From the NCBI GenBank assembly GCA_964344215.1, contig CAYFMP010000005.1, positions 1-64,000 on the forward strand: a stretch of DNA of 64,000 nucleotides, given 5' to 3'. The number at the start of each line of letters is the position of its first letter. Within the stretch, counting starts at the first letter, position 1. This stretch comes from CAYFMP01 sp964344215. GTDB lineage: Bacteria; Pseudomonadota; Alphaproteobacteria; Rhodospirillales; Casp-alpha2. The position numbers and the translations under genes were made by a program. The notes beneath the pieces were generated by a model. That model ran no database searches, had not been told where the DNA came from, and was given only the letters and a program-made list of their open reading frames with translations. Shown piece by piece: positions 8,025 to 16,019 of the stretch.

Positions 8025-8873
8025 CTAGAGAACGATTTTCTTTTCGGTCGGCTCCAGGTTGTCGTAGTTCCAGAGCTGCTTGCCGGCGACGATTTTCTGG
8101 AAATGCTCGACGCCCTTTTCGGGCAGCAGGTCGTAGAGAGCGAGCTTGCGTTCGAGCCAGGCATGATCGGTGTCGGTCAGCTCGCCGGGCACCGCATCGA
8201 CGCCGAGGCCGGCGATCTCGCCGCCGATGTAGATGGTGCCGTCGTACATCGAATCGCCCAGGTTCTTGCCGGCGTCGCCGCACACTACCATGCGGCCGCG
8301 CTGCATCATGAAGCCGGAAAAGGCGCCGGTGTCGCCGCCGACGATGATGGTGCCGCCCTTCTGGTCGATGCCGGTGCGCGAGCCGACGCTGCCCCGGCAC
8401 ACCAGGTCGCCGCCGCGGATGGCGGCGCCGAAGGTGGAGCCGGCGTTCTTTTCGACGACGACGGTGCCGGCCATCATGTTCTCGGCGCACGACCACCCCA
8501 CCCGGCCATGAATGCGGACGTTGGGGCCGTCGATCAGGCCGACGCCGAAGTAGCCGAGGCTGCCCTCGAAGACCAGGTTGAGGCGGTTCAGGATGCCGGT
8601 GCCGAGCGAGTGCTTGGCACCCGGATTCTTGACCACGATGGTGCCGTGGCCCGATGCCATCAGCTCGCGGATCTTCTCGTTGACGGCGGTCGGCTCCAGG
8701 TCGGCGGCATCGAACTCGGCGCGCTTGTTGTAGTCGACCTCGAAGGCGTACGGGTAGACGAAGCTCTCTTCCTCCTCGGCCGAGAAGAAGACCTGCTGGG
8801 TGCGCCCGGCCAGCTGCTCGGTGTGCAGGCCCATGTCGTGGCCGGCCTCGCCGGTTTGTTTCACGTCCGCCAT
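8025..8873 (-). CDS. GXGXG-motif glutamate synthase-like subunit (MgsB/GlxC-like)
   Basis: A 282-residue protein equivalent to the C-terminal beta-helix domain of glutamate synthase. Successive Gly-rich turns are visible (GSLGYFGVGLIDG, GRVGWSCAENMMAG, GSVGSRTG, GGDTGAFSG, GDAGKNLG). This domain is structural and holds the amidotransferase and synthase parts together. The first 70 residues carry extra sequence compared with a minimal GXGXG protein. The ATG overlaps the amidotransferase gene end by 13 bp, with its ribosome site inside that gene, so the two are probably translationally coupled. Confidence 0.87.
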   Translation of the reverse strand: MADVKQTGEAGHDMGLHTEQLAGRTQQVFFSAEEEESFVYPYAFEVDYNKRAEFDAADLEPTAVNEKIRELMASGHGTIVVKNPGAKHSLGTGILNRLNLVFEGSLGYFGVGLIDGPNVRIHGRVGWSCAENMMAGTVVVEKNAGSTFGAAIRGGDLVCRGSVGSRTGIDQKGGTIIVGGDTGAFSGFMMQRGRMVVCGDAGKNLGDSMYDGTIYIGGEIAGLGVDAVPGELTDTDHAWLERKLALYDLLPEKGVEHFQKIVAGKQLWNYDNLEPTEKKIVL

Positions 8874-9808
8874 ACCCGGACCTCCTCGTCGTACGGATCG
8901 TAGGTGTCGATCTCATGCGGAATCATGGCGCGAATGGCGACCTCTTCCGATGCCAGGGCGACGACGTCGTCGCTCTCAAAGAGGACCATCGGCTTGGCGG
9001 CCATGGTGTCCTTGGCCAACCCCAGGCAGTCCTGAGTGGCGACGACATAGGTGAAGACGCCGTCGATCTCGTCGATCGAAGATTTCAGCGAGTCCTCGAG
9101 GCCGACGCCGTCGTTAAGCTTGTCGGCGGTGTAGACGGCGAGCAATTCGGAATCGCAGTTCGACATGAAGCGATGGCCGCGCCGCTCGAGTTCGCGGCGC
9201 ATGATCCAGTAGTTGGTGATCTGGCCGTTGTGGACGACGGCGATGTCGTTGTACGGGTACGCCCAATAGGGATGGGCCGAGCGAATGTCGACGTCGGATT
9301 CGGTGGCCATGCGGGTGTGGCCGATGGCGTGCGTGCCCTCGAAGCCACCGAGGCCGTACTGCCCCGACACCGTGCCGGCATCGCCCAAGTCCTTGATCAG
9401 CTCCAGCCCGCGACCCAACGACAGGATCTCGGCGCCCTCGACGTCCTCGATGTAACGGGCCAGGTTCTCGAGCTCGCCGCCGCCGGTGTCGGCGAAGGTG
9501 AAGCGGTAGCGAAAGGCGTACTCGGTGGCCTCCAACCGGTCGGTGACGACGGCGCCCTTCTCGGCCAGGCGAGCGTCGACGACGGCGCGGCGTTGCTTGA
9601 TTTCCTCGTGGATGCGGAAGCCCGACGCCAGGTCTTCCTGCTCGGCCACCTTGAAGCGCATGACGAACTCGTCGCCGCGCGGTTTCCCGTAGATGGCGAA
9701 GCCGGTCGAGTCGGGGCCGCGATGGCGCAGCGACTGCAGCATGTCGGTCATCTCGGTGCCGATGTCGGCGGTCCTGCCGCGGTGTATGAGGCCGGCTATG
9801 CCGCACAT
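8861..9808 (-). CDS. Class II glutamine amidotransferase (MgsA/GlxB-like)
   Basis: A 315-residue Ntn-type amidotransferase. After removal of Met the protein begins with the nucleophile Cys (MCGIAGLIHRG). LRHRGPDSTGF, GHTRMATESD and VVHNGQITNYW follow, matching the glutaminase domain of glutamate synthase/PurF. The open frame extends 56 codons upstream, but a catalytic N-terminal Cys fixes the start at 9808. It would release ammonia or an amine from glutamine or a gamma-glutamyl amide for the FMN partner. It lies 25 bp after the glutamine synthetase-like gene. Confidence 0.9.
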   Translation of the reverse strand: MCGIAGLIHRGRTADIGTEMTDMLQSLRHRGPDSTGFAIYGKPRGDEFVMRFKVAEQEDLASGFRIHEEIKQRRAVVDARLAEKGAVVTDRLEATEYAFRYRFTFADTGGGELENLARYIEDVEGAEILSLGRGLELIKDLGDAGTVSGQYGLGGFEGTHAIGHTRMATESDVDIRSAHPYWAYPYNDIAVVHNGQITNYWIMRRELERRGHRFMSNCDSELLAVYTADKLNDGVGLEDSLKSSIDEIDGVFTYVVATQDCLGLAKDTMAAKPMVLFESDDVVALASEEVAIRAMIPHEIDTYDPYDEEVRVWRT

Positions 9809-9833
9809 GGTTGATGCCCTCCCGATGGCGCCG

Positions 9834-11279
9834 TCACGGCAGGCAATCCCAATAGGACTCGAGATCCCAGTTGGTGACGGTGGCGTTGAACTTTTCCCAT
9901 TCGTCGCCCTTGTAATGGGTGAAGACCTTGTACATCTCGTCGGGCAGGGCCGATTTGACGACTTCGTCGGCATCAAGGCGCTCGAGTGCCTCGCCCAGCG
10001 ACATCGGCAGTTTGTTGACCATCTTGCCGGCTTCCATGGCTTCGTAGATGTTGCGTTCCTCGGGCTCGCCCGGATCGAGGTCGCGGGCGATGCCGTCGTC
10101 GAAGGCCTTCAGCAGGCCCGCCGCCATCAGGTACGGATTGACCATCGAATCGACGGAGCGGTATTCGAAGCGGCCGGGCGCCGAGATGCGCAGCGCACAG
10201 GTGCGGTTCTGGTATCCCCAGTCGGCGAACACCGGCGCCCAGAATCCGGTATCCCAGAGCCGCCGGTAGGAATTGACGGTCGAGGAGCCCAACGCGGTCA
10301 GGGCGCCGACGTGCTCGATCGGTCCCGGTTTCTTGGTGTCGATGGAGGGATCGGGCAGGAAGGTGTTGTCGCCGCCCTTCAAGTAGGTAAAGGCTCCGTC
10401 GAGCCCAGGTTTGGAATCGACGTGCGCCGTATTGAGGACCGTGTCCTCGCCGCCCCGCCACAGAGACAGATTGTGGTGGCAGCCGGACGCCGACACCCCC
10501 ATAAACGGCTTCGACATGAAACACGCGATGATATCGAACTCGCGGGCCACCGCGGCGCACACCTGGCGATAGGTGGTCAAGCGGTCGCAGGTGCGAAGCG
10601 CGTCGTCGAAGGTGAAATTGAGCTCGAGCTGCCCCGGCGCGTCCTCGTGGTCGCCCTGGATCATGTCGAGACCCATGGCCTGGCTGTACTCGATGACCTT
10701 GAGGAACACCGGGCGCAGGATTTCGAACTGATCGAGGTGGTAACAGTTGGGTTTGGAGACGCCGCCGTCGGGCAGTCCGTCTTCGCCCTTCTTCAGCCAC
10801 ATCATTTCCGGCTCGGTGCCGTGGCGCAAGTGCAGCCCGCCGTGCTTGTCCTTGAACCAGTCGTGGATGCGCCTGAGGTTGCCGCGGCAGTCCGAGGTCA
10901 GGAAGCCGCCCGGGTTTTCATCCTCCTCGCGGTTCCTGAAACACGTGCAGAAGACCCGTCCGACCCGCTTGTCCCACGGCAGCTGCACGAAGGTCTCCGG
11001 ATCGGGGATGCCGACCAGCTCGGACGCCTCCGGACCGTAACCGATGTATTCGCCGTGCCGGTCCGTATAGAGGTTGGCGGTGGAGCCATAGACGAGCTGG
11101 AACCCGCGCTCGGCAATGGCCTCCCAATGGTCGGCCGGAATGCCCTTGCCGACGATGCGGCCGGTCACGGAAATGAACTGGTAGTAGATGTAGTGGATAT
11201 CGAGTTCGTTGATCTTCTCGCGGACCTGTTTGACCAGGTCGTCGCGCCCCTTGGCGCTGACATAGGCTTCAATGTCCAT
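9834..11279 (-). CDS. Glutamine synthetase family ligase
   Basis: A 481-residue ATP-dependent gamma-glutamyl ligase of the glutamine synthetase fold. Catalytic motifs are visible: the acidic pair in HGTEPEMMW, HEDAPGQLELNF, ASGCHHNLSLW for ATP/metal, NSYRRL, and RFEYRSVDSMVNPY. It is longer than GlnT-type enzymes, and its N-terminal portion (VYGSTANLYTDRHGEYIGYG) is distinctive. The ATG at 11279 has a GGGAG site. As first gene of the split-synthase operon it probably makes a gamma-glutamyl amide (from ammonia or an amine) that the next genes use. Whether the substrate is ammonia, methylamine or another amine is unknown. Confidence 0.85.
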   Translation of the reverse strand: MDIEAYVSAKGRDDLVKQVREKINELDIHYIYYQFISVTGRIVGKGIPADHWEAIAERGFQLVYGSTANLYTDRHGEYIGYGPEASELVGIPDPETFVQLPWDKRVGRVFCTCFRNREEDENPGGFLTSDCRGNLRRIHDWFKDKHGGLHLRHGTEPEMMWLKKGEDGLPDGGVSKPNCYHLDQFEILRPVFLKVIEYSQAMGLDMIQGDHEDAPGQLELNFTFDDALRTCDRLTTYRQVCAAVAREFDIIACFMSKPFMGVSASGCHHNLSLWRGGEDTVLNTAHVDSKPGLDGAFTYLKGGDNTFLPDPSIDTKKPGPIEHVGALTALGSSTVNSYRRLWDTGFWAPVFADWGYQNRTCALRISAPGRFEYRSVDSMVNPYLMAAGLLKAFDDGIARDLDPGEPEERNIYEAMEAGKMVNKLPMSLGEALERLDADEVVKSALPDEMYKVFTHYKGDEWEKFNATVTNWDLESYWDCLP

Positions 11280-11344
11280 AACGCTCCCCGTTGCCGTTTG
11301 CCTTATCCCGGTGGTGGAGATCACCGAGGTTGGAGAAAACTAAA

Positions 11345-11386
11345 CCAATTATATACCAATTTTATTGTTATCGTTTCTAACCAATA
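11345..11386. promoter_or_regulatory. AT-rich divergent promoter region with CCAAT repeats
   Basis: CCAATT at 11345 and 11356 and CCAATA at 11381, in very AT-rich DNA upstream of the leftward synthetase. A minus-strand TATAAT sits at 11348-11353. The repeats may be regulator sites, perhaps for the divergent GntR protein. Confidence 0.35.
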
Positions 11387-11432
11387 TGTTACCGAATACA
11401 ACGCTGTAAACAGACAAACGCCCGAAAACCGC

Positions 11433-11463
11433 TTGACCCGGCCATTGCCATTATGTGCATAAT
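11433..11463 (+). promoter_or_regulatory. Promoter and palindromic operator of the GntR gene
   Basis: TTGACC (11433-11438) is followed after 17 bp by TGCATA (11456-11461). The palindrome ATTATG-TG-CATAAT (11450-11463) covers this -10 region, suiting autorepression by a FadR-type regulator. If this is the promoter, the ATG at 11453 lies inside it, which supports the downstream start. Confidence 0.5.
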
Positions 11464-11509
11464 CGAATCCAATTTTAAACCGTTTTTTCATACGGAGAGC
11501 AATGCGTCG

Positions 11510-12193
11510 ATGCCCATGGAGGTGAGAACGGGGGCAGGTTCGGCCAACATCGCGGTCGAGTTGCGCCGCGACATTCTCGAAGGTGAATACGCCTTCGGCC
11601 AGAGATTGCCGTCCGAACGCAGCCTGGCGAAACATTTCGGCGCGGCCCGCAGCACCGTTCGCAAGGCGCTTCGGCAACTCGAGGAATCCGATCTGGTGTC
11701 GCGAAGGATCGGCAGCGGCACCTATGTCAGCTATCGGGGCGAAGAAGACCGCGAAGACGTTGCGCGGGCAACCAGTCCGCTGGAATTGATCGACGTCCGC
11801 ATCGCGGTCGAGCCGCAGATCACCCGTCTCGCCCTGGCCAGCGCCGGCGCCCGCGACCTGGACCGTTTGGAAGCGGCGTTGGCCGAGGTGGAGGCGGCCG
11901 ACAATCCAGCCGACTTTTCGCGCGCCGATGAGGCGTTCCATCTGCGGCTCGCCGAATGCACGCGAAACCCCCTGTTGATCTGGCTGTATCGTCACATCAA
12001 CGAGATCCGTGGCCACGCTCAGTGGCACGGCACGCGCGATAAGATTCTCACGCCCCTGCGGATTCGCGAGTACAACGCCCAGCACCGGAAACTCACGGAA
12101 GCGATTCGCCGGCGCGACGTGGAAGCGGCGATCCACGTCATAACCGAGCACCTCGAGAAGGCCCGACGAGACCTCATGGGGACGGAATTCTGA
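11510..12193 (+). CDS. GntR/FadR family (FCD) transcriptional regulator
   Basis: A 227-residue regulator. The winged helix is at about residues 8-70 (ELRRDILEGEYAFGQRLPSE, LAKHFGAARSTVRKAL) and the FCD-type helical ligand domain at about 90-220, with the usual metal-site Asp/His residues spread through ADEAFHLRLAE and later helices. The start at 11510 is preferred over an ATG at 11453 because it has a GGAGAG site at good spacing and leaves room for a promoter. It is divergent from the leftward synthetase-synthase operon and upstream of amt, so it probably controls one or both in response to an amino acid or organic acid. Confidence 0.85.
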   Translation: MPMEVRTGAGSANIAVELRRDILEGEYAFGQRLPSERSLAKHFGAARSTVRKALRQLEESDLVSRRIGSGTYVSYRGEEDREDVARATSPLELIDVRIAVEPQITRLALASAGARDLDRLEAALAEVEAADNPADFSRADEAFHLRLAECTRNPLLIWLYRHINEIRGHAQWHGTRDKILTPLRIREYNAQHRKLTEAIRRRDVEAAIHVITEHLEKARRDLMGTEF

Positions 12194-12347
12194 TTGTATT
12201 TCAGTCAACTAGACCAACTCCAGCAGATTTTTAATATGTCATGAAGGTTAAATTTATTGTTTGAGATGAAAATTCTGTGTAGCGTTCCGGCAATTCGATC
12301 ATGTCTCCGGCATGTCGGAAAGGGGGCTGGGAACCAGCACCGCCAAG

Positions 12348-12364
12348 CCGGAAACGCAGTTGCA
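12348..12364 (+). promoter_or_regulatory. Candidate sigma-54 promoter for amt
   Basis: CCGGAAACGCAGTTGCA fits the GG-N10-GC rule, with a full -12 TTGCA and a partial -24 element. Nitrogen-controlled amt genes are often RpoN-dependent. It lies about 250 bp before amt. No clear NtrC site was seen upstream. Confidence 0.4.
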
Positions 12365-12482
12365 GATGGGGGGCAACGGAATGCTATTGAGGGTCGCCGC
12401 CAACACCGAAGAACGTCGGGGTACGTATTGGCTGCAACCTCCATCGGCAATCTTCCGCTCCATTGACTGAGATTTGAATTCG

Positions 12483-12529
12483 GCAGGCGGGCTGTTCCGC
12501 CTGCGGGAGGGACGTGTCGTTAAGACACG
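12483..12529 (+). promoter_or_regulatory. Two hairpins in the amt leader
   Basis: GCAGGCGG (12483-12490) pairs with CCGCCTGC (12497-12504), and CGTGTC (12513-12518) pairs with GACACG (12524-12529). Neither has a U-tract. They may be leader structure or a terminator of the 418-bp gap after the GntR gene. No known riboswitch was recognised. Confidence 0.4.
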
Positions 12530-12611
12530 CGGAAACAATAACTATCGACGTTTCGTCACCGCCGATGGTGGGGGAACAAAAACAGACGAACCTTGAACAG
12601 AGGGGTAAACA

Positions 12612-14027
12612 ATGGATTCAGACATTGGCGCTTTAATCGTCATATTCACCGAGTTCTATTATTGGCTCACGGTGGCTTTGATGTTCCTGATCCACATCGG
12701 GTTCTGCATGTACGAAGTGGGTGCATCGCGCCAGAAAAATATGATGCACACACTGATGAAGAACACGATGTTGATTCCACTTGTAACCATCACCTTCTTC
12801 TTCTTCGGGTGGTGGATTTATTTCGCTTTTCCGAACGGTCCGTTCATTTTCGAAGGCAAGGGTCTGATTGACGCGCCGACGGCCGTTCCGTGGAGCGAAC
12901 TGATGGGACCGCACTTGGGCGGCCCGCCGGCCTCCGACGCCGTTACCGCCGACGACACCGCGTTTTGGGCGCGTATCAACGGAGTCTTCTGGGCGGCATT
13001 CCTGCTGTTTTCGTGGACAGCCGCCTCGATCGTCTCGGGCGCCGTTATCGAGCGCATTCGCTCAGGCGCGTTCTGGTTGATCGCGGTCCTCGTCGGCTCC
13101 GTCACCTGGATCATCGACGCGGCCTGGGGCTGGCACTATGACGGCTGGATGGTCAAGCTGCTGGGCTACCACGATGCCTACGCCTCCGGCGTCATCCACG
13201 CCGTTGCCGGCGGCGCCGCCTTGGGCGTCCTGGTGGTGCTTGGCCCGCGCATCGGCAAGTTCCGCGCCGACGGGTCGTCCCGCGACATTCGCCCGCACAA
13301 CCCGTGGCTGGTGACGATCGGACTGTTTCTGATCTATACCGGCTTCTGGGGCTTCTATGTGGCCTGCAACGTGCCGATCATCGCCGCCGGCGACATCGGT
13401 TCGAAGGGGGCGATGTTCACGGCGACGACCATTTACCTGACTCCGACGACGTTGTCGGCGATCACGGTCAACTTCCTGATGTCGTTGGCCGGCGGTCTTT
13501 TGGTCGGTTACATGGTCTCGAAGGGCGATGCGTTCTGGACCTATTCCGGGGGCCTCGCCGGGATCATTACGGCGTCGGCCGGCAACGATCTGTATCATCC
13601 GATCCAAGCCACGATCGTCGCGGGAGCCGGCGTGGTGTTCGCCTACAAGATGCACCACTGGGTCGAGAAACGGTTCAAGGTCGACGATGCCGTCGGCGCC
13701 GTCGCCGTGCATGGCTATGCCGGTTTCTTCGGTCTGGTCCTCTCCGGCTTCATTCTGTGGGGACATCCGTCCTCAGGCTTCGAGGGCTATGCCGCGATCA
13801 ACCCAATCGGCCAGTTCATCGGCGCGATCATCATGTTCTGGGTGCTCGGGTTCCTTCCGGCCTGGATCTTGGCCAAGATCTTCGCCGGCATGGGTCTACT
13901 GAGGATACCGAAGGAAATCGAACTCGCCGGCCTCGACCTCGTCGAATACCACGGCCACTATGCGGTGGAACAAGACCTCCGTGCCGCGGAAGAGGAAGAA
14001 GCCCGGTCGCAAGGCCTGATCAGTTAG
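12612..14027 (+). CDS. amt: Ammonium/methylammonium transporter (Amt family)
   Basis: A 471-residue polytopic membrane protein with about eleven hydrophobic segments. The pore His residues appear as GVIHAVAGGAA (about residue 196) and VHGYAGFFG (about 370), with an Asp eight residues before the first His as in AmtB. The sequence diverges from typical AmtB in several loops, and it ends in a charged cytoplasmic tail (DLRAAEEEEARSQG). An AGGGGT ribosome site precedes the ATG. It is followed by a small membrane protein gene and no glnK/glnB. Position between two amine-ligase loci suggests uptake of ammonium or methylammonium for them. Confidence 0.9.
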   Translation: MDSDIGALIVIFTEFYYWLTVALMFLIHIGFCMYEVGASRQKNMMHTLMKNTMLIPLVTITFFFFGWWIYFAFPNGPFIFEGKGLIDAPTAVPWSELMGPHLGGPPASDAVTADDTAFWARINGVFWAAFLLFSWTAASIVSGAVIERIRSGAFWLIAVLVGSVTWIIDAAWGWHYDGWMVKLLGYHDAYASGVIHAVAGGAALGVLVVLGPRIGKFRADGSSRDIRPHNPWLVTIGLFLIYTGFWGFYVACNVPIIAAGDIGSKGAMFTATTIYLTPTTLSAITVNFLMSLAGGLLVGYMVSKGDAFWTYSGGLAGIITASAGNDLYHPIQATIVAGAGVVFAYKMHHWVEKRFKVDDAVGAVAVHGYAGFFGLVLSGFILWGHPSSGFEGYAAINPIGQFIGAIIMFWVLGFLPAWILAKIFAGMGLLRIPKEIELAGLDLVEYHGHYAVEQDLRAAEEEEARSQGLIS

Positions 14028-14039
14028 GAGGAACCATCC

Positions 14040-14267
14040 ATGTCTACAACAATGGTTGAAAGCTGGGCCGTCGATTTGGCCAACGTCGGGCCGATCTATC
14101 CCATGGTCGGTACCGAAGGCATTCTCGTCATCATCGGTGTTGCATTCTGGATCATCTGGCATATCTGGCAGATGAAGCACGAAAACTCGACTTACAACGA
14201 GGAACAGCAGAAACTCAAGGATCCGGCAACGCTTGGCAGGGCCATGCGCAACGGACGATTAGACTAG
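14040..14267 (+). CDS. Small single-span membrane protein of the amt operon
   Basis: A 75-residue protein with one hydrophobic segment (about residues 26-45: GILVIIGVAFWIIWHIWQ) and a charged C-terminal tail (NEEQQKLKDPATLGRAM). It has a strong AGGAGG-type ribosome site and starts 13 bp after amt, and a clean terminator follows, so it is real and co-transcribed with amt. I do not recognise a family. An accessory or stabilising subunit of the transporter is inference from position. Confidence 0.75.
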   Translation: MSTTMVESWAVDLANVGPIYPMVGTEGILVIIGVAFWIIWHIWQMKHENSTYNEEQQKLKDPATLGRAMRNGRLD

Positions 14268-14292
14268 GCTGAAGATATAGCCTGAAAGATTG

Positions 14293-14329
14293 GAGGGCGC
14301 CGGGGTTTCTCTCGGCGCCCTCTTCTTTT
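14293..14329 (+). terminator. Rho-independent terminator of the amt operon
   Basis: GAGGGCGCCG (14293-14302), a 10-base loop, the exact complement CGGCGCCCTC (14313-14322), then TTCTTTT. Confidence 0.9.
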
Positions 14330-14339
14330 ATGAAATGAT

Positions 14340-14990
14340 ATGGCTAGAAACAAGAAATCGCCGAAGACTCTCAACCTGACCCAAGACCCGCACGCTCTGT
14401 CCGGAGCCAGGGACAACAAGCTCGAAGTTGCGATCGGCAACGAGATCAGAGAGTTCCGACGCAAGCAGAACATGACCGTGGTCGACCTCGCCAAGAGGTC
14501 CGGTGTGTCGGCAGGCATGCTCTCGAAAATCGAGAACGGAAATACTTCTCCGTCGCTGAGTACGCTGCAGGCTTTGTCGAGTGCGCTGCATGTTCCCGTG
14601 ACTTCGTTCTTTAGGCGGTTCGAGGAGAGCCGAGACGCAACTCACGTCAAGGCGGGACACGGTCTGACCATCGAGCGCCGCGGCACGCGGGCCGGGCACC
14701 AGTATGAGCTGCTGGGCCATACGACGGACGGTCGGGTTGTCGTCGAACCCTACCTCATTACCCTGACCGAGGAGTCAGACGTCTTTCCGCTGTTCCAACA
14801 TGCCGGTACCGAGTTCATCTACATGCTGGAAGGCGAGGTCGGGTATCGTCACAGCGACAAGACCTATATATTGAAGCCGGGCGATTCCTTGTATTTCGAC
14901 GCCGACGTCCCGCACGGACCGGAGGAACTCAAGGTGTTACCGATCCGGTTTATCTCGGTCATCTCCTACCCCCGCGAACGTGAAACTTAG
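14340..14990 (+). CDS. XRE-cupin transcriptional regulator
   Basis: A 216-residue regulator. The HTH is at about residues 33-90 (IGNEIREFRRKQNMTVVDLA, SGVSAGMLSKIENG, SPSLSTLQALSSAL), followed by a cupin domain (about 120-210: HAGTEFIYMLEGEV, LKPGDSLYFDADVPHG). This is the architecture of PuuR-like regulators of amine and amino-acid use. The start lies only 10 bp after a terminator stem and has no obvious ribosome site, so a slightly later start is possible. A 15-bp palindrome between this gene and the next suggests it controls the downstream synthase genes. Confidence 0.85.
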   Translation: MARNKKSPKTLNLTQDPHALSGARDNKLEVAIGNEIREFRRKQNMTVVDLAKRSGVSAGMLSKIENGNTSPSLSTLQALSSALHVPVTSFFRRFEESRDATHVKAGHGLTIERRGTRAGHQYELLGHTTDGRVVVEPYLITLTEESDVFPLFQHAGTEFIYMLEGEVGYRHSDKTYILKPGDSLYFDADVPHGPEELKVLPIRFISVISYPRERET

Positions 14991-15020
14991 GTCCCACCGG
15001 GAATTCGATTATTCCTCTCA

Positions 15021-15035
15021 GGAAAAATTATTTCC
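15021..15035. promoter_or_regulatory. Palindromic candidate operator GGAAA-N5-TTTCC
   Basis: GGAAAAATTATTTCC, with perfect 5-bp arms, lies 73 bp before the amidotransferase start and 31 bp after the XRE-cupin gene. It is a plausible site for that regulator. Confidence 0.45.
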
Positions 15036-15107
15036 GGCATTTGATTTCCCGGCAACACTCTTGTAAAGTCCGCTCGTCAATCGATCCAGCCAGGGAAATT
15101 TCCTACC

Positions 15108-16019
15108 ATGTGCGGCATTGCGGGGATTCTCTACAAAGGCAAACAGCCGGACAATGAGGTCGGCGAAGCGTTGATCAGCATGCTCGACGGGTGCCAGCAC
15201 CGAGGTCCCGATTCGACCGGGTTTGCGCTTTATCATCGACCCGATGCCGACCGGTTGCGGCTTCGGTTCTTCGTCGGCGAGGGAGGCGAGGCCGACACGG
15301 CGATTGCCGACATCAAGGACAGACTCGCTGAGTTCCAGGCAGAAATCGTTGATGAGGAATCGATTGGAACGACCTATCGGATGACCATCCGCTTTTTCGG
15401 CGATCTCCAGAAACTCGCTTACGCCATGGAGCACGCAGCCAAGGTCATCTCCATTGGCGAGAGCCTCGACATCATCAAGGATGTCGGCGGCGCGCACGAC
15501 GTCGACGACACTTATCATGTGGAGGAATTCAAAGGATCGCACGGGATCGGTCATGTCCGTCTGGCAACCGAGTCGGATGTCGCTCCGGAGGCCTCGCACC
15601 CGTTCTGGGCGACCGGTTTTGCCGACGTGGCCATCGTCCACAACGGTCAGATCACCAACTACTGGAAGATGCGACGGCGCTTGGAGAAGCGCGGCTTCGA
15701 ATTTCATACCGCCAACGATAGCGAACTGATCGCCGTCTACTTGGCGGACAAGCTGTCGCAGGAGATTCCCCTCAAGGAAGCCTTGAGAACCTCGATCGAC
15801 GACCTCGACGGCACCTTCTCGTTTCTCGTCTCCACCAAGGACGAAATCGGTTACGCCAAGGACCGGCTCGCCGCCAAGCCCATGGTCAAGTTCGAAAACG
15901 ACAACCTCATCGCCATCGCTTCCGAGGAAGTTTCCCTGAACCGACTGTTTCCGGGCCAGGCCCTCAACACCGCCGAACCTCCGCCAGGGACATACGATAC
16001 ATGGCAACGATCGACTTAG
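15108..16019 (+). CDS. Class II glutamine amidotransferase, second locus
   Basis: A 303-residue Ntn amidotransferase paralogous to the one at 8861-9808. The catalytic Cys follows the initiator Met (MCGIAGILYKG). HRGPDSTGFALYHR, GHVRLATESDV, VVHNGQITNYW and NDSELIAVYLADKL follow. It supplies ammonia or an amine to the fused synthase encoded next, whose start lies 19 bp inside this gene. The paralogues share order and motifs, so the two loci probably arose by duplication or joint acquisition and then diverged. Confidence 0.9.
   Translation: MCGIAGILYKGKQPDNEVGEALISMLDGCQHRGPDSTGFALYHRPDADRLRLRFFVGEGGEADTAIADIKDRLAEFQAEIVDEESIGTTYRMTIRFFGDLQKLAYAMEHAAKVISIGESLDIIKDVGGAHDVDDTYHVEEFKGSHGIGHVRLATESDVAPEASHPFWATGFADVAIVHNGQITNYWKMRRRLEKRGFEFHTANDSELIAVYLADKLSQEIPLKEALRTSIDDLDGTFSFLVSTKDEIGYAKDRLAAKPMVKFENDNLIAIASEEVSLNRLFPGQALNTAEPPPGTYDTWQRST

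Noticed and set aside
6186..8903. Very long open frame on the plus strand (905 codons) opposite the synthase genes
   Set aside because: It is the antisense of well-recognised genes, rich in Val/Gly/Arg/His/Asp as expected from the complement of GC-rich coding DNA, with no motif or ribosome site. Similar antisense frames at 121-2160, 17892-19904, 35198-37939, 45010-47268 and 48456-50798 were rejected for the same reason.
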